Of a stretch of 64,000 nt of DNA, positions 26,519 through 34,687 are shown piece by piece (the first letter of the stretch is position 1; every line of letters begins with the position of its first letter). The notes under the pieces are model-generated. The model was given only the letters and a program-made list of their open reading frames with translations, searched no databases and was not told the DNA's origin. Source of the DNA: Spongiactinospora sp. TRM90649 (GTDB lineage: Bacteria > Actinomycetota > Actinomycetes > Streptosporangiales > Streptosporangiaceae); contig NZ_JARLTC010000002.1 in NCBI RefSeq assembly GCF_029382225.1, positions 434,001 to 498,000 of the forward strand, given 5' to 3'. A program made the position numbers and the translations under genes.

Positions 26519-26870
26519 CGGCCCGCGCCCCGGTGCCGCCGGTGCTGGTGCCGCTGATGCCGGTTCGGCCGGTGCCGGTTCGGCCGGTGCCGGTTCGGCC
26601 GAACGCGCCCCACCGCGCGTGGAAGAGTCCCATCAGCAGCACGCCGGACGCGCCCGCCGCCAGCGCCCAGTCGGGCGCGCGGTCCGGGTGCGCCCACCGC
26701 ACGCACAACACGGTCAGCACCAGGCCAGCCCATCCGGCGACGACGTTGATCACCGGAGAGTCCCCGAAGACGGTCGGGTACCGCTCCCCGGTGATGCCCC
26801 GGACGAAATGCGGGACGCTGTTCGCGCCGATGAGCCCGGCGAGAAAAGCGAGAAGTACCGTCTGTCCCAT
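26490..26870 (-). CDS. Small membrane protein with Gly/Thr-rich tail
   Basis: A 126-aa protein with three or four membrane segments: TVLLAFLAGLIGANSVPHFV, INVVAGWAGLVLTVLCVRW and LAAGASGVLLMGLFHARWG. NSVPHFVRGITGERYPTVFG resembles small unnamed actinobacterial membrane proteins. The last 40 residues, from GRTGTGRTGTG onwards, are encoded by the 15-bp tandem repeat at 26562-26600 and look like a repeat-driven extension past the normal end. It overlaps the 3' end of the secreted protein gene on the other strand. Confidence 0.65.
   Translation of the reverse strand: MGQTVLLAFLAGLIGANSVPHFVRGITGERYPTVFGDSPVINVVAGWAGLVLTVLCVRWAHPDRAPDWALAAGASGVLLMGLFHARWGAFGRTGTGRTGTGRTGISGTSTGGTGARAVSGSPGGSP
26562..26600. 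repeat. 15-bp tandem repeat, 2.6 copies
   Basis: Unit GGTTCGGCCGGTGCC repeated head to tail. It lies within the 3' end of the small membrane protein gene and encodes its GRTGT repeats. A related degenerate stretch (GGTGCCGCCGGTGCTGGTGC) precedes it. Confidence 0.8.
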
Positions 26871-27017
26871 GTCCCGAACATAGGTCGATCAAGGGGCCGG
26901 GCCGGGGTGCTGCACGGTCTCCGCACGATCCCTCCCCATATCCGTCAGCCCCGTTACGCTGGAGTGCGTGCGACCCGGACGACGGATCAGGATCAGACGA
27001 CGGAGGCGTGGAGGCAC

Positions 27018-27356
27018 ATGAGCGATGCCGATCCGCACATCCACGTCGAGCAGAAGGTGATGCAGGCCGGTGCCGCCTACCGGAACCTGATCGTGTCGTT
27101 GCTGGGCCGGGTGCCCGACTCGCCGAGCGTTGTCACCACCGGCTGCGGCCTCCAGGTCCCTTACGCGATGACCTCGTCCCGCCCGGAGAGCGTCACCTGC
27201 CTCGCCTGCCGCGAGCACGCCCACCGCGAGCACCTGCGCTTCGCCGACATGGTGGAACGCCTGAGCCGGATGCCCGGCAGCGCCATCCCCGGCGACCAGG
27301 CCGCCGAGGCCGTCCGGGGCGCGCGCGAGCGCGCCCAGCGCTTCTCCAGCGAGTAG
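27018..27356 (+). CDS. Hypothetical protein, possible Cys-rich small domain
   Basis: A soluble 112-aa protein of unknown function. It has a TTGCGLQVPYAM segment and a later CLACREHAHREH, giving a C-x-x-C and several His that could bind a metal. ATG 27018 is preceded by two purine-rich blocks (GGAGGCGTGGAGG). It stands alone between a membrane protein and a TetR gene, both facing it or away. I do not recognise the family. Confidence 0.65.
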   Translation: MSDADPHIHVEQKVMQAGAAYRNLIVSLLGRVPDSPSVVTTGCGLQVPYAMTSSRPESVTCLACREHAHREHLRFADMVERLSRMPGSAIPGDQAAEAVRGARERAQRFSSE

Positions 27357-27395
27357 GCGAGCCGGCCGCCCCCAGGCCGAGTCGCTACCGGGCCG

Positions 27396-27980
27396 CTACC
27401 GAGCCGGCGCGAGCCAGTGCCGGCCGAGGTCGCGGACGGCCGCCTGCCAGGCCTCCGGTTCCGCCCCGGCCGCGATCGCGTCGGCCACCCCGTGCAGGAC
27501 GGTGAACAGCATCGTGGCCGCGATCTGCGGGTCGATCCGGCGGAACGCGCCGTCGTCCATGCCCCGGCGCAGCGCCTTGGCGATGGCGTCGATGACGGCC
27601 TGCCGTCCCTCGTCCACGGGCATGTGCGTGGGGTGGAAGACGGCGGCGTGCAGGCCGCCGGGCCGGGAGATCATCTCGACGGCCGCCGTGCACTCGGCGT
27701 CGATGGTGGCCCACCAGTCGATCGGCTCGGTGGACTCGGCGAGCTGGTGGAACCGGTCCACGTAGCCGCGCAGCACGCGTTCCCGCACGGCGGCCAGCAT
27801 GTCATCCCATGAGGAGAAATAGACGTAGAAAGTGCCCTTGGCGGCGTCGGCCTCGGTCGTGACGGCCTGGACCCAGTTGGTCACTTCCTGCCCGGAGTCC
27901 AGGAGCCGGATGGCGGCGTCGATGAGTTCACCGCGCCTGGCCTCGGGAGTGAGGCGGCGCCGGCTCCTGGGGACGATCAT
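27396..27980 (-). CDS. TetR/AcrR family transcriptional regulator
   Basis: A ligand-responsive repressor of 194 aa. The N-terminal helix-turn-helix spans about residues 10-55 (RRGELIDAAIRLLDSGQE through the recognition helix AAKGTFYVYFSSWDDML). The C-terminal all-alpha ligand domain ends GRHWLAPAR. ATG 27980 is preferred to an upstream GTG at 28010. Just upstream on the same strand lies a P450 gene whose promoter has twin palindromes suited to a TetR dimer; control of that gene by this regulator is likely but inferred. Confidence 0.88.
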   Translation of the reverse strand: MIVPRSRRRLTPEARRGELIDAAIRLLDSGQEVTNWVQAVTTEADAAKGTFYVYFSSWDDMLAAVRERVLRGYVDRFHQLAESTEPIDWWATIDAECTAAVEMISRPGGLHAAVFHPTHMPVDEGRQAVIDAIAKALRRGMDDGAFRRIDPQIAATMLFTVLHGVADAIAAGAEPEAWQAAVRDLGRHWLAPAR

Positions 27981-28030
27981 CGCATCAGGGTAGCCGACCG
28001 TCCGGCTCACGCCGGGCGTCGCGCTCCGCC

Positions 28031-28078
28031 GCCACCGTCACCGTCGCCGTCACCGTCACCGTCACCGCCACCGTCACC
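28031..28078. repeat. CCGTCA hexanucleotide repeat tract
   Basis: About 48 bp of CACCGTCACCGTCGCCGTCACC-like units (consensus CCGTCA, with GCC variants) between the TetR and P450 genes, reaching the P450 stop codon. It lies in a gap between co-directional genes and has no evident coding role. Confidence 0.7.
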
Positions 28079-29333
28079 GGATCACGCCCGAGTGGGCGAC
28101 GCGCAGCTCGCTGACCCCGCGCAGGTTGATGTGCTCCCGATACGGCGGCGGGTCGGCGAGCAGCCTCGGCTCCCGGACCCGGCGCGCGAACGCGCCCAGC
28201 GCCAGCCGTCCCTCCAGGCGGGCCAGCGGCGCGCCGAGACAGAAGTGCGCCCCGAACCCGAACCCCAGATGCCGCACCTGCTCGCGTGCCGGGTCGAACC
28301 GGTCTGGGTCCGGATTCGCCTCGGGGTCCCGGTGCGCGGCGGCCAGCACGAGCATGACCAGCTTGTTCTCGGGCACCGTCACCCCCCCGACGCTCATCTC
28401 CTCCTTGGTGACCCGGACGGTGAGCTGCACGGGCGGGTCGTAGCGCAGGGTCTCCTCGACCACCGCGGACGCCGTCCCGGGGTCGGCGCGCAGGGCGTCG
28501 AGATGGACGGGGTTGCGCAGCAGCGCCAGCACGCCGTTGGCGATCAGGTTCACCGTCGTCTCGTGCCCGGCGACCAGCAGCAGCACGATCGTGGTGACCA
28601 GCTCGTCGTGGCTGAGCGCGTCACCGCCGTCCTCGGCGGCGATCAGCTCGGAGATCATGTCGTCCCCCCGCGGGCTCCTGCGCCGCTCGGCCACCAGCTC
28701 GTTGACATACCGGTGCATGTCGAGCATGCCGGCCGCCCACTCGGGGGTCTCGCCGTTCCCATCCTCGGGCCTGGAGAACCCGTCGAGCAGCCGGGTGAGC
28801 TGGGAGGACCACCGGTGGAACAGCCCGTCGTCGGCCTCCGGCACCCCCAGCATGCGGCAGATGACCGTCACGGGCAGCGGATAGGCCAGCCCGGACACCA
28901 CGTCGAACGTGTCGCCGTCGGCCACGCGGTCGAGGAACCCGTCCACGAGTCCCGCGACGGAGTCCTCCATCCGAGCGACGGCCCGCGCGGTGAACGCGCT
29001 GCTCACCAGCCGCCGCAGCCGGGTGTGATCCGGAGCGTCCATGGACAGGAACCACGGCTGCCGCACGGACGACGGCGCGTCCGGAGGATAGGGATCGGCC
29101 CCCGATTCGGCCTGGAAGAACCGCCACCGCTCGGCGCTCAGCCGGGGATCGCGCAGCAGCGCCTCACAGTCGCGGTAGTTCGTCACCACCAGCGAGGACA
29201 GCTCGTCGATCCAGACGGGCCCACGCGCCCGGAACTCCGCGTAGATCGAGTACGGATCGACTCTGGCCGACGGTTCGAGCAACTTACCGACGAGCTGAAT
29301 CCCGGACGCCTCGGCATCGGTCGCGACGGACAT
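28074..29333 (-). CDS. Cytochrome P450
   Basis: A soluble bacterial class I P450 of 419 aa, a monooxygenase needing ferredoxin and a reductase, neither of which is nearby. Features: I-helix AGHETTVNLIANG, E-x-x-R in VVEETLRYDPP, and the heme loop FGFGAHFCLGAPLA with Cys365 as iron ligand. The order and length match CYP105/107-type enzymes that oxidise polyketides and xenobiotics. Start: ATG 29333 with GGGGGG about 5 nt upstream. Two palindromes overlap its promoter, and a TetR gene follows, so it is probably inducible by a small molecule. Substrate unknown. Confidence 0.93.
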   Translation of the reverse strand: MSVATDAEASGIQLVGKLLEPSARVDPYSIYAEFRARGPVWIDELSSLVVTNYRDCEALLRDPRLSAERWRFFQAESGADPYPPDAPSSVRQPWFLSMDAPDHTRLRRLVSSAFTARAVARMEDSVAGLVDGFLDRVADGDTFDVVSGLAYPLPVTVICRMLGVPEADDGLFHRWSSQLTRLLDGFSRPEDGNGETPEWAAGMLDMHRYVNELVAERRRSPRGDDMISELIAAEDGGDALSHDELVTTIVLLLVAGHETTVNLIANGVLALLRNPVHLDALRADPGTASAVVEETLRYDPPVQLTVRVTKEEMSVGGVTVPENKLVMLVLAAAHRDPEANPDPDRFDPAREQVRHLGFGFGAHFCLGAPLARLEGRLALGAFARRVREPRLLADPPPYREHINLRGVSELRVAHSGVIR

Positions 29334-29362
29334 CTGCCCCCCTATGGGTGTGCGGTAGCTAT

Positions 29363-29395
29363 TGACCTAAGGTCATTAATACTGACCCAAGGTCA
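29363..29395. promoter_or_regulatory. Twin TetR-type operators upstream of P450
   Basis: TGACCTAAGGTCA at 29363-29375 is a perfect 6-1-6 palindrome. TGACCCAAGGTCA at 29383-29395 repeats it with one change, 20 bp centre to centre (two helical turns). The pair lies 30-62 bp from the P450 start. This suits cooperative binding of two repressor dimers. Confidence 0.7.
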
Positions 29396-29433
29396 ATATG
29401 TCAACGGCGTCCGGAATCGCCCAGGCGATGCGC

Positions 29434-29482
29434 TTGTCAGCCTGGGTTGACAAATCCGGCTTTGTCAACTCAGACTGACAAA
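29434..29482. promoter_or_regulatory. Nested palindrome upstream of the DUF998 gene
   Basis: An inner repeat GTTGACAAA-TCCGGC-TTTGTCAAC (29446-29469) has perfect 9-bp arms. Outside it TTGTCAG (29434-29440) and CTGACAA (29475-29481) form a second, concentric pair. The four TTGTCA half-sites suggest binding of two dimers. It lies about 30-80 bp before the ATG at 29511 and differs in sequence from the P450 operators. Confidence 0.65.
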
Positions 29483-29510
29483 CCTTCGGCGACACCCCCT
29501 CGGAGGACCC

Positions 29511-30266
29511 ATGTCCAAGGCCCCACTCCTCTGCGGCCTGGCCACCGGCCCGTTGTTCCTGGTCAGCGTCCTGATCCAGGGCGCCACCCGCGACGGCTAC
29601 GACCCGACGCGCCACCCGGTCAGCTCCCTCGCCCTCGGCGAGCACGGCTGGATGCAGACCGCCACATTCCTCATCGCCGGCCTGCTGACCGCCGCGTTCG
29701 CCATCGGACTCCGACGGACCCTGCCCCGGGGAACCGTCCGGCTGTGGGGCCCGCTGCTCATCGGCTCATGGGGGATCGGCCTCATCGGCGCGGGCCTGTT
29801 AAGCACGGACCCGGTCAGCGGCTACCCGCCCGGCACCCCGAACCTGCTCCCCGCCTACGGCAGCACCCACGCGGCCCTGCACGACGGCGTATCCCTCGTC
29901 ACCTTCGTCGCGATCACGACCGTCTGCATGACCTTCACCCGCCGGTTCGTCCTCGACCGCAGGTGGGGCTGGGCGCTGTACACGGCAGGATGCACCCACT
30001 CTCGGGAAACGCCGGGCACATGGCCCCGGCCGCGCACGGGCGTCGGCGTTCAGGGGGCGTGCCGTACACGGTGGGAGCACTGGACGGTAACGGGCGTGCC
30101 GTCACGGGTCAGCCCGCGGGGAAGACGGCGAGAAGAGAGTGGCGCACGCCGCGCACGGGTGGGGGTGTGCGCGGCGTGCGCCGCACCGGGGCGGCGTGGG
30201 GCCGTCCACGGCGGGTCCGGTTGTGCTGACGCTGCGGTCAGGTCAGGCGCACAGGTCGACGTATGA
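29511..30266 (+). CDS. DUF998 membrane protein, C-terminus disrupted
   Basis: Residues 1-160 are a DUF998-type membrane protein with four or five helices: LLCGLATGPLFLVSVLIQG, MQTATFLIAGLLTAAFAIGL, RLWGPLLIGSWGIGLIGAGL, the loop STDPVSGYPPGTP, and VSLVTFVAITTVCMTF. DUF998 proteins are usually about 200-210 aa with a final helix after the GWALY segment. Here similarity stops at GWALYTAG (about 29990) and the frame runs on for 92 residues of Arg- and Gly-rich text without a membrane helix. The 3' end has probably been replaced by a deletion or rearrangement. ATG 29511 has GGAGG 5 nt upstream. The product is likely non-functional. Confidence 0.6.
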   Translation: MSKAPLLCGLATGPLFLVSVLIQGATRDGYDPTRHPVSSLALGEHGWMQTATFLIAGLLTAAFAIGLRRTLPRGTVRLWGPLLIGSWGIGLIGAGLLSTDPVSGYPPGTPNLLPAYGSTHAALHDGVSLVTFVAITTVCMTFTRRFVLDRRWGWALYTAGCTHSRETPGTWPRPRTGVGVQGACRTRWEHWTVTGVPSRVSPRGRRREESGARRARVGVCAACAAPGRRGAVHGGSGCADAAVRSGAQVDV

Positions 30267-30546
30267 GCGGGGCTGGGACGCGACGATCCCCTCGGTGCCC
30301 GCGATCTCCAGCCGCCACCGCCCGCTCTCCCCCGTCGGCGCCGTCCAGGGGTACCAGACGGTGCGCGGGTCCGTCGGCGGTGACCTGCACTGTGGCGACG
30401 AAGGCGGCGGACGGCGAGCAGAGGCCGGTGTAGGACACGGGCACGACCCCCGCGGGCGTCACCGAGACCCCCGGACCACCACTAGCCGGGGCCGCGCCGG
30501 CCGGCGACGTCACGGTCGCCGCCAGGAGAGCACTCCGCAAGCGCAT
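30243..30546 (-). pseudogene. Small secreted protein with a frameshift
   Basis: From ATG 30546 the frame encodes a signal peptide (MRLRSALLAATVTSPAGAAP) and a short mature part, VSYTGLCSPSAAFVATVQVT, up to ADGP near 30369. It then loses sense. In the next frame the sequence continues naturally as RTVWYPWTAPTGESGRWRLE and ends SYVDLCA at the TGA 30243-30245. Removing one base from the GGG at 30367-30369 (CCC on the coding strand) joins the two as DGPRTVWYPW. The restored product would be about 100 aa with two Cys, perhaps an adhesion-like beta domain. It is either a true frameshift mutation or a sequencing slip. Confidence 0.65.
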
Positions 30547-30736
30547 GTCTCGTCCTTTCGATCACATCGAACGGGACGATAGTGATATGCCGCGTTTGGA
30601 ACTCACTTGGAGGTCACCTGGATGCCCAAACCGGGCAGGATAGAACCACACCAAGTCGGGACGGAAGGTAAGGGACCGGTTACCGATTGAACGGGAAAAT
30701 CTTCATCCCTTATCCGGATGCGAGCGAACCTCCGAT

Positions 30737-31588
30737 ATGAACCCCTTCCGGCGCAGGTCCGAGTTGCTGGCCGCGGTGCGCGGCTCGGCCCGAAGACCCG
30801 CCTCCACCGTCCCCCCATACGCCGCGCCGTACGCGAGCCGCGTGGCCGCCCTCGACGTGCTGCTCGCCGCCCTCCCCCCGCCCGCGTGGACGGCCACGGT
30901 CGTCCACGGCTGGACCCCGCTCCAACTGGTCGGGCACCTCATGGCCGTGGACGGCCTGCTGGCCGCGGCGATCGGCGCGCCCGTCACCGGCCCGCCCCTG
31001 TCCGCCGACGACCCGGAGGCGAGAACCGACGAGGTGCTCGCCCTCCAGGCGTCGCAGACCAGGGACGAGGCGCTCGCCCGCTGGCGGGAGCAGGCGGCGG
31101 CGCTCTGTGAACGCCTGAACTCGGGCGAGGTGGCCGAGCGGGACCGGGTCACGTCGGAGGGCGTCCCGATGCGGCTGCGCGACCACATCACCGTCCGGGC
31201 GTTCGAGACGTGGATCCACAGCACGGACATCGGGGCCGCCGTCCAGGAGCCGAAGCTGCCGCTCCCGGTGCCGGATCACGTGCACGCGCTGTCCGGCCTG
31301 GGCTGCCAGTGGCTGCCGCTGGCCATGCAGATAGCCCACGGGGACGCCGTCCCCCACCGTTCGGTGCGGGTGACGCTCACCGGCGACGGCGGCGGCACCC
31401 GCCTGATCCATCTCGGCCCGGAGCCGGTCGAGCCGTGCGCCGATGTCGAGATGGACGTGATCGACTTCTGTTTCCTGTTCGGCGACCGCCTGCCGCCGGA
31501 GGAGATCGAAGCCACGGTCTCGGGCGACGCCGGACTCGCCCGCGACCTCATCGCGGCCGCCCCCAACCCCGCCCGGCTACGCCGCTGA
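30737..31588 (+). CDS. Maleylpyruvate isomerase family mycothiol-dependent enzyme
   Basis: A 283-aa cytoplasmic member of the TIGR03083/DinB-like group. The N-terminal four-helix metal domain contains VVHGWTPLQLVGHLMAVDGL and, about 110 residues on, RLRDHITVRAFETWIHSTDI; the His residues in these helices are the expected metal ligands. A C-terminal domain (residues 200-280) with the VEMDVIDFCFLFGDR block is typical. These proteins use mycothiol, the actinobacterial thiol, but most have no known substrate. ATG 30737 lacks a strong ribosome binding site. The gene stands alone. Confidence 0.8.
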   Translation: MNPFRRRSELLAAVRGSARRPASTVPPYAAPYASRVAALDVLLAALPPPAWTATVVHGWTPLQLVGHLMAVDGLLAAAIGAPVTGPPLSADDPEARTDEVLALQASQTRDEALARWREQAAALCERLNSGEVAERDRVTSEGVPMRLRDHITVRAFETWIHSTDIGAAVQEPKLPLPVPDHVHALSGLGCQWLPLAMQIAHGDAVPHRSVRVTLTGDGGGTRLIHLGPEPVEPCADVEMDVIDFCFLFGDRLPPEEIEATVSGDAGLARDLIAAAPNPARLRR

Positions 31589-31709
31589 CCCAAAGAAGCC
31601 CCTGCCAAAGGAAGCTGCCAAAGGAAGCCACTGCCCCAAAGGAAAACCCGCTGTTCCAAGGGGAAGACCCGCACACCGTCCCACGATCCGCCCCCCACCG
31701 GGCCGGACC

Positions 31710-32078
31710 TCACTCGTGGGCGGTGTCGATCACGCAGAACCGGTTCCCCTCGGTGTCGGCGAGCACCACGAAGTCAGGATTGTCCGGATACCGATCCCAC
31801 TTCACCCGGCTCGCGCCGAGGGAGATCAGCCGTTCCACCTCGGCGGCCTGCTCAGCCGCGTCGGCCGCGTAGAGATCGAGGTGAACGCGCGGTTCCTCCT
31901 GCAAGGGCGTCTCGCTGAGCCCGAGGGCCAGCCCGAACCCCCGCCCGTCCGGCGGAACCAGCACCGCCCAATCGGCGTCCATCTCCTCGCGGAGCACGTA
32001 GCCGAGCGCCGTGGTCCAGAACTCCACGGCTCGGGGCACGTCCTCGACGCCCATGACGACCGTTCCGATTCGCAACAT
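31710..32078 (-). CDS. VOC superfamily (glyoxalase/bleomycin resistance-like) protein
   Basis: A 122-aa single-domain VOC protein made of two beta-alpha-beta-beta-beta units: GTVVMGVEDVPRAVEFWTTA and RVHLDLYAADAAEQAAEVER, ending VVLADTEGNRFCVID. The metal-type positions (His in VHLDLY, Glu in the last strand) are partly present. Members may bind drugs, isomerise or act as dioxygenases; nothing here picks one. ATG 32078 is used; GTG 32093 would add five residues. Confidence 0.85.
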   Translation of the reverse strand: MLRIGTVVMGVEDVPRAVEFWTTALGYVLREEMDADWAVLVPPDGRGFGLALGLSETPLQEEPRVHLDLYAADAAEQAAEVERLISLGASRVKWDRYPDNPDFVVLADTEGNRFCVIDTAHE

Positions 32079-32161
32079 GCCCGCAAGTCTCACAGATCAG
32101 CGGTGTCACCGACTTCCCGGATACCGACGACAAAGCCCCGGCTCTTGGGTTAAGAGGAAGC

Positions 32162-33159
32162 ATGGCGACGAACGTGGTGAGCGAGGCACCGCCCGCGCAC
32201 GATCCGACCGGCCCCGTCACGGCTGACGGCGCGGCGCTGGTCGCCCGGGGCCGCTACCGCGCGGCCGACAAGGCGTTCCGCCGCGACCTCGCGGCGCTCC
32301 CCGAGGCGGCGCGGCCCGATCACTGCGTGGCGGTGGCGGAGCTGTGGCGCGCGCAGGAGGCGGGTCACCGGGGGCTGCCGTATCTCGCGCAGGCGCTGGA
32401 GATCGACCCCGACCACGAGGGCGCGCTGCGCGCCCTCGTGGACTGCCTGTCCGGCCCGTATCGGGCGGGCGAGGCGATCACGGCGGCCCGCGAGGCCCTC
32501 GCCCGCCGTCCCGGCGACGTCGGGCTGATGGTGCGGCTGTCGGAGCTGCTCGGCGCTGACCAGAGGCGCGGCGCGGCCGTGCAGGTCGCGGCCGAGGCGT
32601 TCGGCCTGGCCCCGGGCGATCCCGCCGTCCGCATGCGGTACGGCGTGGCGCTGCTCGACATGCACCGACACGCCGAGGCCTCCGCCGGAAGGGAGACGAG
32701 CGTGAGGCCGAGTCTCTGGCCCACGACCTCGCCCACCGCCATCCCGACACCGTGGACGAACTGTTCGACCTGGCGACCGAGCACGCGGAGAAGGGCCGCC
32801 ACCGCGACGCGACGCGCATCCTGCGCACCATCGCGCACAGCCCGGCCGGGGAACGCGCGCGGGCGGCGGGCCGGGCGGTCGCCGTGATGGGCATCCCGAT
32901 CGTGTGCGTGGTGGCGGCGCGGCCGATTTTCGCCCTGGACGCCGCCACCTACCGGACGGCGCTGCTGGTCGCCGCCGGGTGGGCGGTGCTCTACCTGCTG
33001 CTGGCGCTGGACCCCGCGCCGCGCGACAAGATCGACACAGCGCGGAGCCTGCTCACCAGCGCGCCGGGCAGCCCGAGTACCCCGAGCGGCCCCACTGAAC
33101 GGGCCGCCCCGCGCGACGACCACCGCACGCCGAACCGCCCGCCGCCCGAAGGCGCCTGA
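32162..33159 (+). pseudogene. TPR protein with C-terminal membrane helices, frameshifted
   Basis: From ATG 32162 the first frame encodes tetratricopeptide-like helices: ALVARGRYRAADKAFRRDLA, GLPYLAQALEIDPDHEGALR, LARRPGDVGLMVRLSELLGA and LAPGDPAVRMRYGVALLDMH. Near 32685 it turns to low-complexity nonsense. A second frame takes over with AESLAHDLAHRHPDTVDELF, continues through two membrane segments (MGIPIVCVVAARPIFAL; TALLVAAGWAVLYLLLAL) and ends at 33159. One base change between 32675 and 32700 would restore a protein of about 330 aa. It is therefore a frameshifted gene or a sequencing error. Function of the intact protein is unknown. Confidence 0.65.
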
Positions 33160-34671
33160 CTACGCGTCGTTGAGCGCGTGGGACAGCAGCCCGAGCGGCG
33201 GCGCGCCCAGGTCGAGCATGGCCTTGTGGAAGCGGTGCGGGCTGAAACCCGTCCCCCAGGCGGACCTGGCCTGTTCCCGCAGGTCCAGGATGGCCAGTTT
33301 GCCCAGCGTGTAACGGCCGTAGGTGGGGTCGTAGGCGGCGCGGGACGCCTCGGCCAGCGCCGCAGGCCCGGCCAGATGGGTGTCGGCGACGAACCGGCGC
33401 GCGCCGTCCTCGACCGTCATCGCGCCCGTGTGGACGCCGACCGCGCACGCCAGCCGGGTCACCCTGACCAGCGCCTCCAGCCACACGCCGATCTCGAACC
33501 GGGGGTCGTCGGCCTCGAAGCCCTCCTCCACGCACAGCTCCTCGGCGTAGTGGGCCCAGCCCTCGATGAACGCCGAGGACTGCAGCACCCGGCGGACCGG
33601 GGAGGGCGCGTTGCGCAGCGCCCGGCCGTGGGAGAAGTGGCCGGGGGCGACCTCGTGCACGGTGATGCCCGGCAGCGTGGTGTCGCTGAAGACCTCCAGC
33701 CACTCCTCGATGTCGGCCTCCGGCCAGGCCGGGTCGGGCGGGGTGATGTGGTACCAGGACGGGCCCTCGGGCTCGCCCGGCGCGGCCCAGCTCATCATGG
33801 CCATCGCCCAGCGGCGCGACTCGGGTGACAGGCCGACCCGGCACTCGCCGTCGGCGTAGGGGACGAGGTTCCGTTCCCGGGTGAAGGCGATGGACTTCTC
33901 CGTCCAGTGCCGGGCCGCCTCGATCACGCCGTCGCCGTCGGGGTGCTGCCTGACCAGCTCCCTGGTGAGGTCGAGGGGGTCGCGGTCGGGCTGCCCGTAA
34001 CGGGCGCAGGCGTCGGCGAGCCGGGCCATCAGGCGGTCGCGTTCGGCGTCGGCGCGCCGGGCCAGGTCTTCTACAACCACCTCGATGCCGTCGTAGGCGC
34101 CCATCAGGGCGACCAGGCCGTCCGCGCCGAGCGAGGCGTCCGGGTCGCCTTCTGCGGCGGCCCGCTCGACGTGGGCGACCAGCCGGGCGTGGGCCTTGAG
34201 CGCGGGCTCGTCGTTGATCCCGGCGGCCAGGCCCCGGACGGCCCCGAGCAGCGCCTTGGCCACGGGCGCGCTGAGCAGGTCGAGGGAGGCGATCGAGCCG
34301 TCGATCGCGTCCGGCCACCGGGCCAGGTGGGCCCGCCTGGCCTCGGCCCGCTCCTCCGCCGGGGCGTACTCGCGGTCGTAGCAGGCGAGGTCCAGGTTGT
34401 TCAGGTGGTCCATCAGGTTGCGGCGGTGGAGCTGGAGACGGCCGAACCGCGCCCGCGCGGCCTCCTCGAACACCTGTAGGTGCGCGGCGTCGTAGGGGTC
34501 GTCGGGGAGCGGGCCGGCGCCGAGTGCGGCGAGCCCGGCCCGCACTCCCTCGGGTGAGAGGTCCTGCGTCGTCCCGTCGTACTCGTGGCGTCCGGCGGAT
34601 TCCCTCACATCGGCCATGTCCAGATCGCAGACGGCGCGCAGCCTGCCGTCCACTCTGTCGAGTTCGCTCAT
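33160..34671 (-). CDS. DUF885 family putative zinc carboxypeptidase
   Basis: A 503-aa cytoplasmic protein of the DUF885 family, distantly related to M32-like metallopeptidases. The metal motif is TVHEVAPGHFSHGRAL, with FIEGWAHYAEELCVEEGF about 40 residues later giving a further ligand, and YTLGKLAILDLR near the end. ATG 34671 (MSELDRVDGRL) is favoured; the longer frame to 34740 would overlap the next gene. It lies 16 nt downstream of the decarboxylase gene on the same strand, so the two are probably co-transcribed. The natural substrate is unknown. Confidence 0.87.
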   Translation of the reverse strand: MSELDRVDGRLRAVCDLDMADVRESAGRHEYDGTTQDLSPEGVRAGLAALGAGPLPDDPYDAAHLQVFEEAARARFGRLQLHRRNLMDHLNNLDLACYDREYAPAEERAEARRAHLARWPDAIDGSIASLDLLSAPVAKALLGAVRGLAAGINDEPALKAHARLVAHVERAAAEGDPDASLGADGLVALMGAYDGIEVVVEDLARRADAERDRLMARLADACARYGQPDRDPLDLTRELVRQHPDGDGVIEAARHWTEKSIAFTRERNLVPYADGECRVGLSPESRRWAMAMMSWAAPGEPEGPSWYHITPPDPAWPEADIEEWLEVFSDTTLPGITVHEVAPGHFSHGRALRNAPSPVRRVLQSSAFIEGWAHYAEELCVEEGFEADDPRFEIGVWLEALVRVTRLACAVGVHTGAMTVEDGARRFVADTHLAGPAALAEASRAAYDPTYGRYTLGKLAILDLREQARSAWGTGFSPHRFHKAMLDLGAPPLGLLSHALNDA

Positions 34672-34687
34672 GATCCGAAGGTAGCGG

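Noticed and set aside
28031..28078. Possible CRISPR-like repeat array
   Set aside because: The units are 6 bp, head to tail, with no spacers and no cas genes; it is a simple-sequence tract.
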